Below are positions 46,647-56,364 of a stretch of 64,000 bases of DNA, one piece after another. The notes under the pieces were generated by a model. That model had not been told where the DNA came from, did no database searches, and saw only the letters and a program-made list of their open reading frames with translations. This DNA comes from Streptomyces albospinus. Its GTDB lineage: Bacteria > Actinomycetota > Actinomycetes > Streptomycetales > Streptomycetaceae. Every line of letters begins with the position of its first letter. The stretch's first letter is position 1. The stretch spans positions 360,669 to 424,668 of the forward strand of contig NZ_BMRP01000003.1 of the NCBI RefSeq assembly GCF_014648695.1, read 5' to 3'. Made by a program: the position numbers and the translations under genes.

Positions 46647-48065
46647 TTACGGCTGCGGGGTGAGGTCGGTCCGCCGGTCGCGGCGTCCCTTGAGGTGGCC
46701 CGCGCCGGCCAGCGCCGCCACCACGACGGCGGTGCCGGCGAGCTGGTGGAGTCCGTCCGAGGTGGTGGCCATGACGGCGAAGACGCCGAGGATGGCGGCC
46801 AGCGCCAGCCACGTCAGATAGGGGAAGCCCCACATCCGCACCGAGAGCAGTTCCGGTGCCTCGCGCTCCAGGCGGCGGCGCATCTTCAGCTGGGTGAGGC
46901 AGACGATGGACCAGACGACCAGCACCGAGCAGCCGGCGATGTTCAGCAGCCAGGTGAAGACGGTGGTCGGCCAGACGATTCCGGCGATCACGGCGGCGAA
47001 GCCGAACGCGCAGGATGCCAGCACCGCCGCTGCCGGGATGCCCCTGGTGACCTTGCTCAGGAAGCGCGGGCCCAACCCCCGGGTGACGAGGGAGTACGCC
47101 ATGCGCGACGAGCCGTAGATGTTGGCGTTCATCGCGGAGAGCAGTGCCACCAGCACGACGACCTGCATGATCGTGCCGGCTGCCGGGATGCCGAGCCTGT
47201 CGAGCACGGTGACGTACGGGCCGTCGGTGGCGACCTTCGGGTCGTTCCACGGCACCAAGGTGACGACCACGGCCATCGAGCCGATGTAGAAGACGGCGAT
47301 GCGCCAGACGGCGGTGCGGACGGCGCGGGCCACGTTGTGGCTCGGCCGGTCGGACTCCGCCGCCGCGATGGTGACGGTCTCCAGACCGGCGAACCCGGAG
47401 ATGGTGGTCAGCAGTCCGGCGGCGAGTCCGGCGGCGCCGGTCGGGAAGAAGCCGCCGTGGCCGGTGAGGTGGTGGGTGCCGGGTGCGCTGCCGAACACAC
47501 CGAGGATGCCGAGCACGCCGAGCACCAGGAAGGCGACGATCACGGTGACCTTGATGGTGGCGAACCAGAACTCGAACTCGCCGAAGTTCTTCACCGCGGT
47601 CAGGTTGCTGGCGCAGAAGAACACCATGAAGACCGCCACCCAGCCGTACGCGGGGAGGAACGGCACCCAGGTGTGCATGATGGCGCCCGCCGCGGTGGCC
47701 TCGGCAGCCACGCCGGCGCAGAGCATCAGCCAGTACATCCAGCCCGAGGTGGCCCCCGCCCAGGAGCCGAGCTCCTGCTCGGAATGCACCGAGAACGAAC
47801 CGGTGGACGGCCGGGCCGCGGACATCTCGCCGAGCATCCGCATGATCAGCATGACCAGCGCGCCGGTACCCGCGAAGAGGAGGACGATGGCCGGCCCTGC
47901 TGCGGCGATGCCGACCCCGGAACCTACGAAGAGCCCTGCGCCGATGACCCCGCCGAGCGCGATCATCGAGAGATGGCGCTGCTTGAGGCCGTGCGACAAG
48001 GCGGGCGCAGCGTCCTGCACGGCCTCCGGGGTGCCCTGGGGGGACCGGGTCATACTCCGAGTCAT
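46647..48065 (-). CDS. Amino-acid permease (APC, AAT family)
   Basis: This transporter of 472 residues has 12 predicted membrane helices. AAT-family signatures are ALGGVIGAGLFVGSGVGIAAAGP (helix 1 region), RMLGEMSAARPSTGSFSVHSE and GFAGLETVTIAAAESDRP. It resembles the GABA/aromatic/asparagine permease group. The substrate cannot be set from sequence. The start is ATG 48065; ATG 48053 is an alternative. No partner genes are nearby. Confidence 0.92.
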   Translation of the reverse strand: MTRSMTRSPQGTPEAVQDAAPALSHGLKQRHLSMIALGGVIGAGLFVGSGVGIAAAGPAIVLLFAGTGALVMLIMRMLGEMSAARPSTGSFSVHSEQELGSWAGATSGWMYWLMLCAGVAAEATAAGAIMHTWVPFLPAYGWVAVFMVFFCASNLTAVKNFGEFEFWFATIKVTVIVAFLVLGVLGILGVFGSAPGTHHLTGHGGFFPTGAAGLAAGLLTTISGFAGLETVTIAAAESDRPSHNVARAVRTAVWRIAVFYIGSMAVVVTLVPWNDPKVATDGPYVTVLDRLGIPAAGTIMQVVVLVALLSAMNANIYGSSRMAYSLVTRGLGPRFLSKVTRGIPAAAVLASCAFGFAAVIAGIVWPTTVFTWLLNIAGCSVLVVWSIVCLTQLKMRRRLEREAPELLSVRMWGFPYLTWLALAAILGVFAVMATTSDGLHQLAGTAVVVAALAGAGHLKGRRDRRTDLTPQP

Positions 48066-48350
48066 GGTCGTGCCTGTTCATTACTTGAGACGATCGATGA
48101 GCCAGACGAGTCTGCGGAGGCACGTTGCGTGAGTGACGTGAACGCCCGCTATTCGGACACCGCGGTCACTCGTGGTGAAGACGTGAACACGGCGACGGTC
48201 CGCCGGCCTGCGGGCCGGGGGCCGGGGGCCGGCACGATGCCGTCGCCCTGGGCCGGCCGTCCGGGCAGGGCGAGGCGTGCGTCCGCGATGCGCTTGTTCT
48301 CCGCGCGGGCGGTCGGATCCGGTCGGCTCCTCTACGGAGGAAGGAACGCA

Positions 48351-48797
48351 ATGGGGACGCAGGAAGAATTGACCGCGATTCAACGCCTCTGGGCGGACTA
48401 CCGGTTGCCGATCCTGGATGCGCTGCACTTCGCTGACGGACGGTCATTCGAGGTGGAGATCGACCCTGATGTGCCGAGTGGGATGCGGGTCCAGGAGCAG
48501 TTCGACCTCGAAGAGGTTCTGGCGGAGGACCCGGACTGGACGACCCGGGTCGATGGGCTGCGAACGGTCCCCCTGGGGGACGGCGGGGTCCTCTGGGGAG
48601 GGGACGGGGCCACGGGGTCGAACGGGTTCTTCGCGAGGCTGCATGCCGATCTCACGCTGGTCTGGGTGATCTTCTTCCAGGTGTCGAACCCCTTCTGCGA
48701 CATCCGCCTGTCAGGAACGACCGCCGAATTCCGTTCGACGTCCGGTGTGGCGATCACGGTGGATATCGATGATCCGACGCGTTCCGGGCCCGCCTGA
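48351..48797 (+). CDS. Hypothetical protein, 148 aa
   Basis: A soluble protein of 148 residues that I do not recognise. ATG 48351 is preceded by GGAGGAAGGA, a very good site, and codon usage is normal. The protein is acidic with beta-rich patches (GVLWGGDGATGSNGFF, LTLVWVIFFQVSNPFCDIRL). The compact acidic look recalls immunity or SMI1-type proteins, but no motif decides. Confidence 0.65.
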   Translation: MGTQEELTAIQRLWADYRLPILDALHFADGRSFEVEIDPDVPSGMRVQEQFDLEEVLAEDPDWTTRVDGLRTVPLGDGGVLWGGDGATGSNGFFARLHADLTLVWVIFFQVSNPFCDIRLSGTTAEFRSTSGVAITVDIDDPTRSGPA

Positions 48798-49053
48798 GAG
48801 GAAGGGGAGGACGAGGCCGACCGAAGCGGTCCCGGCGTGACCGACGGTGAACGACGGGCAGCGGGGCGGGCCCCGCGGCGCTCGACCAGACGCGGATGCG
48901 CCGGTCACGCACCGTGGTCGTGCGTGTTCCGTTCACCGACTGGCTACGGTCTCCGTCCATGCCGCACCATGGAGTAAGGGCGGTAAGTGGCGAAGTATCC
49001 GATGAGGCGGTGGCAGGGCGGCGGCCCTGGCCCCGAGGGCGGATACGGCGACC

Positions 49054-51546
49054 GTGGCTTACGACGACGGCTTCCCCCGTACGGAGGCGGTGCAGGAAGT
49101 GACCGCGCGGGTCCTTGGGGCTTCCGGGGCTGAGCTGACCGCCGTCTACGTGCTGGCCGAAGGACACGACGATCTCCAGCTGGCCGAGATGGTCGGTGGC
49201 TCCGGGGTCCCTTTCAGTCTGCCGACGAGCTACCCGCTGTCCGGTGACTCCCCGGTCACCCGGGCCTTCCTGACCGGCCTCCCCCAGTGGCCGAGCGCGG
49301 CGGATCTCGCCGAGCACGGGGGCGCCCCTCCCCCGGGCCGCGACAGCGAAGTGCGCCGTGCCGGAGCGCCGCCGGCCACGGGCTCGGCCGGGATACTGCC
49401 GCTGGGCGGGGGCGCCCGACGGCTGGGCTGCCTGGTCGTGGTGGACCAGGCGGTGAACGCCTTCGACGCCGACCGCCGCCATCTGCTGGAGCTGCACGCC
49501 GACCAGGTGGCCGCGGGGCTGGATGCTGTCGCGGCCCGGACGATGGCACGGACGGAGCGCCGTTCGCTGCTCGGTCCGGGCCTGGACACGCTCCGCGGCG
49601 GCGCGTTCAGCCTGATGCTGCACACCGGGCGGATGGACGCGGACGCCCAGGTGCTGGAACTGTTCGGCATCGCCCCGCAGGACTTCGACCGGCGGGTGGA
49701 GACCCTGCTGGAGCGGACCGCCCCGGACGACGTGCCGGCGCTGTTGGCGATCGTGGAGCCGGGCGGGGCGACGGTCGCCGGGCAGCAGCTGTCGTTCCGT
49801 ATCCGCCGGCCCAACGGTGAGCTGCGCTGGCTGAGTCTGCGCTGCCGGGTGCTGATCGGGGCGGACGACAGGCCGGAGCGGATGCTGGGAGTCGTCGCGG
49901 ACGCCTCGTATCTGCGGCCCAGCGCCGACGAGGTCTCCATCGTGCAGCGGCTGTCGGCCGCGCTGGCCGGCGCCACCACCATCCGCGACGTCAGCCGGGC
50001 CGTGGTCGCAACGCTCCGCGCGCCGCTGTCCGCCGACCGGATCGCGGTGGCGGAACTGGAGGCGGACCGGCTGGTGGTGACCGTTCTCGACCCGCCGTCG
50101 CCCGAGTCGTGGCCCGCGTCCTGGCAGTCCGAATGGCGGTCCGAGTGGCCGGACACCTCGTCCCACGCACTGCCCACGCTGGAGGGCGTGCTCCGGGGCG
50201 GGCACGTGGCCGTGTGGCCCCCCGGCGCGGACCTCGAACCGGGCCTGGCGGGCATCGGCCCCGGCGGCCTCGCCATCCTGCCGCTGCCCGCCGAGGGCCG
50301 GATCGTGGGGGTCTGCCTGATCGGGTGGAACACGGAGCACCGGTTCGGGCCGGAGGAGCGGTCGCTGCTGACGGCGACCGCCGGCCTGGTGGGGCAGGCC
50401 CTGGTGCGTGCCCATGCGCAGGACGCCTGGCACGAGCTCGGCACGATGCTCCAGCGCAGCCTGCTGCCCCGCAAGTTGCCGGAGCTGGCCGGCGGGGAGG
50501 CCGAGGTCCGCTATCTGCCCGCCACGATGGGGCTGGAGCTGGGCGGCGACTGGTACGACGTGATTCCGCTCTCCGACGGCCATGTGGCACTGGTCATCGG
50601 CGATGTGGAGGGGCACAGCGCGGGCGCCGCGACGATCATGGGCCAGATGCGGACGGCCATCAGGGCCTACGCGGTGGAGGGCCATCCGCCCGATGTGGTG
50701 ATCGCGCACGCCAACCGGCTGCTCCTCGGCATGGAGACCGACCTCTTCGCCACCTGCTGCTACGTGGACCTGGACATGGAGGAGGGCATCGCCTGGTTCG
50801 TACGGGCCGGGCATCTGCCGCCGCTGGTGCGGTACCCGGACGGCAGTACGGAGGAGTTGTCGGTCGAGGGCGGGCCGCCGCTGGGCGTGTCCGAGGAGGG
50901 CGAATTCCCGTTGACGGAGGTCGGGCTGGCTCCCGGCACGGTACTGGTGCTGCTCACCGACGGCCTGGCCGAGTCGGCCGACCTCCCCTTGGAGGAGGGG
51001 CTCCACCGGGTCCGTGAGGTCCTCGGTGCGGCCGACCCCGCCGATGCCGGGCGGCTCGCCGACGAGCTGGTGGGCGGCGGCAGGCGGCGCGATGACGACG
51101 TGGCGGTGCTGGTCCTGCGCTACGACGGGATGCGGGTCCGCCCGACCCGGGCCCGCTGGGCGGTGTGGCGGCTCCCCGACGCCGTCATGCACGCCCGCCG
51201 CTTCACCGGGCGCACGCTGCGCACCTGGGGCGTGACGGAGGAGCTGGACGTGGCGCTGCTGGTGGTCTCCGAGCTGGTCACCAACGCCATCGCGCACACC
51301 CAGGGCGAGGTCCAGCTGGATCTGACGCTGGTCGCCGGCCGGCTGCGGATCGCGGTGAACGACGCGTCACCCCGAGCCCCCGTCAAGCCGGTCAGCGTGA
51401 ACTGGGAGGCGACCGGTGGCCGGGGGCTGCTGCTGGTCGAGGCGATGTCGGAGTCCTGGGGCTCGGTGCCGCTGAGCGGTGGCAAGCAGGTGTGGAGCGA
51501 GATCTGCCTGTTCCCGGGCGAACGGATCGACGGAACGGGAGCGTGA
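49054..51546 (+). CDS. Multidomain GAF/PAS/SpoIIE phosphatase with HATPase
   Basis: This cytoplasmic switch protein has 830 residues. In order: a GAF-like domain (about 10-165), a PAS domain (about 180-290), a second GAF (about 300-465), a PP2C/SpoIIE phosphatase (about 475-690: LELGGDWYDV, VIGDVEGHSAGAA, LTDGLAES, DDDVAVLVL) and an RsbW-like HATPase (about 705-825: VVSELVTNAIAH, GGRGLLLVE). It therefore joins an anti-anti-sigma phosphatase and an anti-sigma-type kinase in one chain. The start is GTG 49054 after GAGGGCGG. The sugar-binding protein gene begins only 10 bp after its stop, so it probably senses or controls that importer. Confidence 0.93.
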   Translation: MAYDDGFPRTEAVQEVTARVLGASGAELTAVYVLAEGHDDLQLAEMVGGSGVPFSLPTSYPLSGDSPVTRAFLTGLPQWPSAADLAEHGGAPPPGRDSEVRRAGAPPATGSAGILPLGGGARRLGCLVVVDQAVNAFDADRRHLLELHADQVAAGLDAVAARTMARTERRSLLGPGLDTLRGGAFSLMLHTGRMDADAQVLELFGIAPQDFDRRVETLLERTAPDDVPALLAIVEPGGATVAGQQLSFRIRRPNGELRWLSLRCRVLIGADDRPERMLGVVADASYLRPSADEVSIVQRLSAALAGATTIRDVSRAVVATLRAPLSADRIAVAELEADRLVVTVLDPPSPESWPASWQSEWRSEWPDTSSHALPTLEGVLRGGHVAVWPPGADLEPGLAGIGPGGLAILPLPAEGRIVGVCLIGWNTEHRFGPEERSLLTATAGLVGQALVRAHAQDAWHELGTMLQRSLLPRKLPELAGGEAEVRYLPATMGLELGGDWYDVIPLSDGHVALVIGDVEGHSAGAATIMGQMRTAIRAYAVEGHPPDVVIAHANRLLLGMETDLFATCCYVDLDMEEGIAWFVRAGHLPPLVRYPDGSTEELSVEGGPPLGVSEEGEFPLTEVGLAPGTVLVLLTDGLAESADLPLEEGLHRVREVLGAADPADAGRLADELVGGGRRRDDDVAVLVLRYDGMRVRPTRARWAVWRLPDAVMHARRFTGRTLRTWGVTEELDVALLVVSELVTNAIAHTQGEVQLDLTLVAGRLRIAVNDASPRAPVKPVSVNWEATGGRGLLLVEAMSESWGSVPLSGGKQVWSEICLFPGERIDGTGA

Positions 51547-51556
51547 GGAGGTTCCC

Positions 51557-52657
51557 ATGGAGCGAACGCGCCGGCGCGCTGCCGTCGCCGCCCTGGCCGG
51601 ACTGTGCCTGGCGGCGGTCCCGGTGGCCTGCGGCGAGGCCCCCGGGGTGCATGCGCCGGTCGGGACCTCCGGTGAGCCGCCGCGGATCGGTGTGCTGCTC
51701 CCCGACAACACCTCGCGCTTCTACCACTTCGACAAGCCCATGATCGAGAAGAGGATCCACCAGCTGTGCCGGGAGTGCCAGGTGGAGACCGTCAGTGCGC
51801 AGCACGAGGTGGCCACCCAGCAGCAGCAGATGGACGCGATGATCACCAAGCAGGTGGACGTGCTGATCCTCGACGCCGTCGACACCAAGTCGCTGCGCGC
51901 CCCGGTCGTGAACGCGCGCCGGGCCGGCATCCGGATCGTCGCCTACGACCGCCTCGTGGAAGGGCCGATATCCGCGTATGTCTCCTTCGACGGCGCGCAG
52001 GTCGGCCGGCTCCAGGGCGAGGCGCTGCTGACGGCGCTCGGCGCCAAGGCGCACGGCGGCCGGATCGTCATGATGAACGGCGCGGCCACCGACCCCAACT
52101 CCGCCTGGTTCAAACGGGGTGCACTGTCCGTGCTCCAGGGCAGGGTGCAGATCGCGAAGGCGTACAACACCGCCGGCTGGCGGCCCGAGGCGGCCAACAG
52201 CAATATGGCCGCCGCCATCTCGGCCCTCGGCCCCGAGCAGATCGACGGCGTCTACTCCGCCAACGACGGCCTCGCCTCGGGCATCATCGCCGCCTTCAAG
52301 GCCGCGAAGGTCAGTCCGCTGCCCCCGATCACCGGCCAGGACGCCGAGCTCCCCGCCATCCAGCGGCTGGTCAGCGGCGAGCAGTACATGACCGTCCTCA
52401 AGCCCTTTGCGCCCGAGGCCGACACCGCCGCCGCCCTGGCCGTCGCGCTGGCTCGCGGCCGGAGTCTCGACGGCATCGTCTCCCACCGTGTCGACAGCCC
52501 CACCACCCACCGCATCCCGGCCGTGCTGCTCACCCCGGTGGCGGTGACCGTCCATGACATCAAGGCCACCGTCGTCAGGGACGGGATGTACACCGTCGAT
52601 CAGATCTGCACCCCCAAGTACGCAGCCGCCTGCGCGAAGGCGGGTCTCACCAGGTAA
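51557..52657 (+). CDS. Sugar ABC importer, substrate-binding lipoprotein
   Basis: A 366-residue periplasmic-binding-protein-like lipoprotein. The N-terminus has an Arg-rich start, a hydrophobic run and the lipobox VACG at about residues 23-26. The body follows the ribose/xylose-binding (Peripla_BP_4) pattern: RIGVLLPDNTSRFYHFDKP, VDVLILDAVD, YDRLVEGP, IVMMNGAATDPN, GVYSANDGLASG and ITGQDAELPAIQRL. It is most like the XylF/ChvE type. ATG 51557 has GAGGAGG upstream. It is the first of three importer genes. Confidence 0.93.
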   Translation: MERTRRRAAVAALAGLCLAAVPVACGEAPGVHAPVGTSGEPPRIGVLLPDNTSRFYHFDKPMIEKRIHQLCRECQVETVSAQHEVATQQQQMDAMITKQVDVLILDAVDTKSLRAPVVNARRAGIRIVAYDRLVEGPISAYVSFDGAQVGRLQGEALLTALGAKAHGGRIVMMNGAATDPNSAWFKRGALSVLQGRVQIAKAYNTAGWRPEAANSNMAAAISALGPEQIDGVYSANDGLASGIIAAFKAAKVSPLPPITGQDAELPAIQRLVSGEQYMTVLKPFAPEADTAAALAVALARGRSLDGIVSHRVDSPTTHRIPAVLLTPVAVTVHDIKATVVRDGMYTVDQICTPKYAAACAKAGLTR

Positions 52658-52668
52658 GGCAGGCACCC

Positions 52669-53448
52669 ATGGCAGCACCCCAACTGCTGGCGCTGCGCGG
52701 GATCTTCAAGCGATTCGGCGCCGTCCAGGCCCTCGCGGACGTCGAACTGGAGATCCGCGCCGGGGAGGTCGTCGCGCTCGTGGGGGACAACGGCGCGGGG
52801 AAGTCCACGCTGATCAAGGTGATCGCCGGGGTCGACGCGGCCGATGCGGGCGTCATCGAGTGGGACGGCCGGCCGGTCCAGATCACCAGGCCGCACGAGG
52901 CCCAGGCACTGGGCATCGCCACCGTCTACCAGGACCTCGCGCTGTGCGACAACCTCGATGTGGTCGGCAACCTCTTCCTCGGCCGGGAGATCTGCCGGGC
53001 CGGCGTGCTGGACGAGGTGGAGATGGAGCGCCACACCCTGGAACTGCTCGACACCCTCGCCATCCGGATGCCCAGCGTGCGCCTTCCGGTCGCCTCGCTG
53101 TCCGGCGGCCAGCGGCAGACCGTCGCGATCGCCCGCTCGCTGCTGGGCGAGCCCCGGCTGGTACTGCTGGACGAGCCCACCGCGTCCCTGGGCATCGAGC
53201 AGACCGCCCAGGTCCTCGACCTCGTGGACCAGCTGCGCGAGCGCGGCCTCGGGGTGCTGCTGATCAGCCACAACCTGGGGGACGTCAAGGCCGTCGCGGA
53301 CTGGATCGCGGTGCTGCGGCTGGGCCGCAACAACGGGTTCTTCAACGTCATGACCACGTCCCAGGAACAGATCATCTCCTCCATCACCGGGGCCACCGAC
53401 AACGCGGTGACGCGCCGCAAGGCACCGGGCTGGGAGGTGGAGCGATGA
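52669..53448 (+). CDS. Sugar ABC importer, single-domain ATPase
   Basis: A 259-residue ABC ATPase with all motifs intact: Walker A GDNGAGKST, Q-loop TVYQDLAL, signature LSGGQRQ, Walker B LVLLDEPTAS and H-loop LISHNL. Carbohydrate importers of the XylFGH/RbsABC type usually have a double-length ATPase; here a single domain must act as homodimer, as in the FrcA type. It begins 11 bp after the binding-protein gene and overlaps the permease start. Confidence 0.94.
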   Translation: MAAPQLLALRGIFKRFGAVQALADVELEIRAGEVVALVGDNGAGKSTLIKVIAGVDAADAGVIEWDGRPVQITRPHEAQALGIATVYQDLALCDNLDVVGNLFLGREICRAGVLDEVEMERHTLELLDTLAIRMPSVRLPVASLSGGQRQTVAIARSLLGEPRLVLLDEPTASLGIEQTAQVLDLVDQLRERGLGVLLISHNLGDVKAVADWIAVLRLGRNNGFFNVMTTSQEQIISSITGATDNAVTRRKAPGWEVER

Positions 53449-54707
53449 GCCGTCCATGGCCCCTGCCGCTTCCGCTGCGCCGGAACCGGACGGGCGGCCC
53501 GGACCGCCGGCCCCCGTCCGGGCAGGGCGCGCAGAACCCGCTCCGGGCGCTCGCCCGCAGATTCCACAGCGGCGAACTCGGCGCGGTCCCCGTCGTCCTG
53601 GGCCTGGTGGTGGTGTGGATCATCTTCCAGAGCCTCAACGGGCACTTCCTCTCCCCGCGCAATCTGTCCGCCCTGAGCGTGGACATCGTCGGTATCGGCA
53701 TGATCTCGACGGGCGTCGTCTTCGTGCTGCTGCTCGGTGAGATCGACCTGTCGGTCGGCTCGGTGAGCGGCCTGGCGGCGGCTGCGTTCGCGGTGCTGAA
53801 CGTGAACGAGGGCGTGCCGGAAGGTCTGGCACTGCTGCTCACGGTGCTCGCCGGCACCGCGATCGGAGCGATCCACGGGTTCTTCTTCGCCAAGGTCGGG
53901 GTGCCCGCCTTCGTGGTCACCCTCGCCGGCCTGCTGGGCTGGAACGGTCTGATGCTCTCCCTGCTGGGCGCGAGCGGCACCATCAACCTCGACGACAAGG
54001 GCCTGGTCGCCATGCTGACCGGCTTCTACTTCACCCATGTCGCCGTCGCGTACGGCCTGGCAGCGCTCGGCACCGCCGGCTACTTCCTGGCGTCCTACCG
54101 CGACGTACGGCGCCGGCGGTCCGCCGGGGTGCCCACCCGGTCGCAGCGCGAGATCATCCTGCGCACCGGCGTCATCGCGGTGATCTCACTGGCCGCGGCC
54201 TATGTCCTCAACCAGTTCGAGGGGCTGCCGCTGGCCCTGCTGATCTTCCTCGTCTTCCTCGTCGGGCTCGACCACGTTCTGCTCCGCACCCGCTACGGAC
54301 GAATGCTCTTCGCCGTCGGCGGCAGCGTCGAGGCCGCCCGCCGTACCGGCCTCAACGTGGACCTGGTGCGGATCTCCGTCTTCATGGTCTCGGGAACGAT
54401 GGCCGCCATCGGCGGTCTGTTCCTGGCCTCCCGCGTCACCTCGGCCACCCAGACGTCCGGCGCGGGCAATCTGCTGATGAACGCCATCGCCGCCGCGGTC
54501 ATCGGCGGCACCAGCCTCTTCGGCGGCCGGGGCCGCACCTGGTCGGCGCTCCTGGGCGTGCTGGTCATCCAGTCGATCGCCTCCGGTGTGGCACTGATGG
54601 GCGTCCAGCCCGCCGTCCAGTTCATGATCACCGGCAGCGTACTGCTGGTCGCGGTGGTCATCGACTCCCTCTCCCGCCGGGCACAGCGGGCGCATGGGCG
54701 GGTGTGA
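53445..54707 (+). CDS. Sugar ABC importer, permease (RbsC/XylH-like)
   Basis: A 420-residue membrane protein with about 10 helices and the family features FVLLLGEIDLSVGSVSGLAA, GVPAFVVTLAGLLGWNG, GRMLFAVGGSVEAARRTGLN and AAAVIGGTSLFGGRGRTW. The ATGA overlap couples it to the ATPase. Together the three genes form a complete pentose- or monosaccharide-type importer. Confidence 0.94.
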   Translation: MSRPWPLPLPLRRNRTGGPDRRPPSGQGAQNPLRALARRFHSGELGAVPVVLGLVVVWIIFQSLNGHFLSPRNLSALSVDIVGIGMISTGVVFVLLLGEIDLSVGSVSGLAAAAFAVLNVNEGVPEGLALLLTVLAGTAIGAIHGFFFAKVGVPAFVVTLAGLLGWNGLMLSLLGASGTINLDDKGLVAMLTGFYFTHVAVAYGLAALGTAGYFLASYRDVRRRRSAGVPTRSQREIILRTGVIAVISLAAAYVLNQFEGLPLALLIFLVFLVGLDHVLLRTRYGRMLFAVGGSVEAARRTGLNVDLVRISVFMVSGTMAAIGGLFLASRVTSATQTSGAGNLLMNAIAAAVIGGTSLFGGRGRTWSALLGVLVIQSIASGVALMGVQPAVQFMITGSVLLVAVVIDSLSRRAQRAHGRV

Positions 54708-55259
54708 GGCGACGGCGACGTACCGCCGGCGGCAGGCGATCGGCTGCTCCTGGGGCGCGGACGGGCTGCTCCACGACACCGCCTCGGCGACAGCTCCCGG
54801 CGCTCACCGGCCCCCACCGGACCGGCGGTTCCGCGCCGTCACGGCTCTGCCGGCGCTGCTTCCCGCCCTCCCCCGCGTCTCCCGAGTCGGACAACGCTCA
54901 GCTCCCACCGGGCTGTTGCGACGGGACAGCACCTCGTGCGCATACCACGGGACGTCGCACAGTGGCAGGGGTGAAGGGCGTGTCCGTGCGCCTGGTTACA
55001 TCCCCTGCACGCCGGTACAGTCATGAACAATTTTTGTTCCAATGAGGTAAAAGGCTGGAACCTGCAGCCGATACGCGCCCCGGCGTGCCCAGAGCAGGAG
55101 GCGCGTGCGCCAGACGCTCTGCAACGTCAGCAAGGAGCTCTGTCATGTCGGCACCGACGAACGCGCCGTGCGCGCGGGGGACTTCGCGATCCGCCCCGCA
55201 CATTCGAGTGTTTCCGGCATGAGGAGCCCCGCAACGCAGGACACCCTCGGAGGACGCCC
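54708..55259. promoter_or_regulatory. Upstream region of the terpene synthase
   Basis: 552 bp without a gene. GAACAA-TTT-TTGTTC (55025-55039) is an AT-rich palindrome, rare in this GC context, about 220 bp before the synthase start and a reasonable operator candidate. A longer frame from ATG 55023 would add 79 residues that do not look terpene-synthase-like. Confidence 0.45.
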
Positions 55260-56273
55260 GTGCAGCACATCGAACTCGACATCCCCTTCGCCCCACGTAT
55301 CAGCCCGGACCTGGAGACGGCCCGGGCCCGCAACCTCGAGTGGCTGACATCCACCGGCCTGCTCACCAGCGCCGAGAACCAGGCCAGGTACCTCGGCTGG
55401 AACCTGGCCGACCTCGCCGCGCGGTTCTACCCGGACGCCGTCGGTGACGACCTGGTGCTGGGCGTCCAGGGACAGAGCTTCTTCTTTTTCTTCGACGACC
55501 TGTTCGACGGTCACCTCGGCACGGACCCGGTCAGCACGTACGCGATCTGTCACGAGATGGCGGCGCTCGCCCACCGCAGTCCCGACTCCAGGCTGGTGCA
55601 GCCGACCTTTCCCCTCGCCCACGTCTGGCTCGACCACTGGACCCGCGCCCAGGAGGGGATGTCCGACGCGTGGAAGGCGCGCACCGCACGCCACTGGGCG
55701 GAGTACTTCCTGTCCTACGCGGCCGAAGCGGTCAACCGGAAGTCGGGCACGGTGCTTGACGTCGACGGGTACCTGAGGCTGCGACGCCACGCGATCGGCG
55801 CCCAACCCGTCCTGGACACCACAGAACGATGCGGCCACTTCGAAGCGCCCGCCGCTCTGCACGAGAGCACCTGCATGCGCCAACTACGCGACCTCACCTG
55901 CGAGGTCGTCATCCTCGCGAACGACCTCAGCTCCCTGGAGAAGGACGAGGCCAACGGCGAGCCCAACAACATCATCCTGCTTCTCCTCCGCGAGCACCAC
56001 TACAAGTTGGGCGAGGCCATCGACGCGGTGCAGGAGATGACGCGACAGCGCATCAGCCGGTTCCAGCTGCTCAGCCTCGAAGTGGGCCGGTTGTGCCGAG
56101 CGCTGGAGCTCCCCCTTCGGGAGCGCGAGAGTGCGGCCCGCTTCGTGGAGGCCAACCGCGTCTGCATGCGCGGCAACTACGACTGGGGCCGGGCCACCGG
56201 CCGTTACGACCGGACCGGCGTCCAGTACGTCAGGGAGTCCCCGCGCATAGAGGACCGGGTCTCCGTGGTCTGA
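55260..56273 (+). CDS. Class I terpene synthase
   Basis: This 337-residue enzyme has the usual length of bacterial sesquiterpene-type cyclases. The aspartate-rich Mg motif is FFFFFDDLFDGHLG (D79, D80, D83). The second metal motif reads NDLSSLEKDE (N221, S225), with Asp rather than Glu at the last metal position and Glu next to it. The pyrophosphate sensor pair is GRYD near the C-terminus. It cyclises a prenyl diphosphate (probably C15 or C10); the product is unknown. GTG 55260 has GGAGGA upstream. It is convergent with the conservon P450, a plausible tailoring partner. Confidence 0.92.
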   Translation: MQHIELDIPFAPRISPDLETARARNLEWLTSTGLLTSAENQARYLGWNLADLAARFYPDAVGDDLVLGVQGQSFFFFFDDLFDGHLGTDPVSTYAICHEMAALAHRSPDSRLVQPTFPLAHVWLDHWTRAQEGMSDAWKARTARHWAEYFLSYAAEAVNRKSGTVLDVDGYLRLRRHAIGAQPVLDTTERCGHFEAPAALHESTCMRQLRDLTCEVVILANDLSSLEKDEANGEPNNIILLLLREHHYKLGEAIDAVQEMTRQRISRFQLLSLEVGRLCRALELPLRERESAARFVEANRVCMRGNYDWGRATGRYDRTGVQYVRESPRIEDRVSVV

Positions 56274-56294
56274 CCGGCGGCTGCCGTGGCCGAC

Positions 56295-56334
56295 TCGCCG
56301 GTTCAGGGGGCTGTACCGCTCCCTGAACCGGCGA
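56295..56334. terminator. Perfect 14-bp stem between terpene synthase and P450
   Basis: Arms 56295-56308 and 56321-56334 are fully complementary. Bidirectional terminator between convergent operons. Confidence 0.92.
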
Positions 56335-56364
56335 CCGCACCGGGTACGACCGCAAACGGCCCGG

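Noticed and set aside
55023..55259. Longer start for the terpene synthase at ATG 55023
   Set aside because: The extra 79 residues are Cys/Arg/Pro-rich and unlike terpene cyclases, and GTG 55260 has a good GGAGGA site and gives the normal length.
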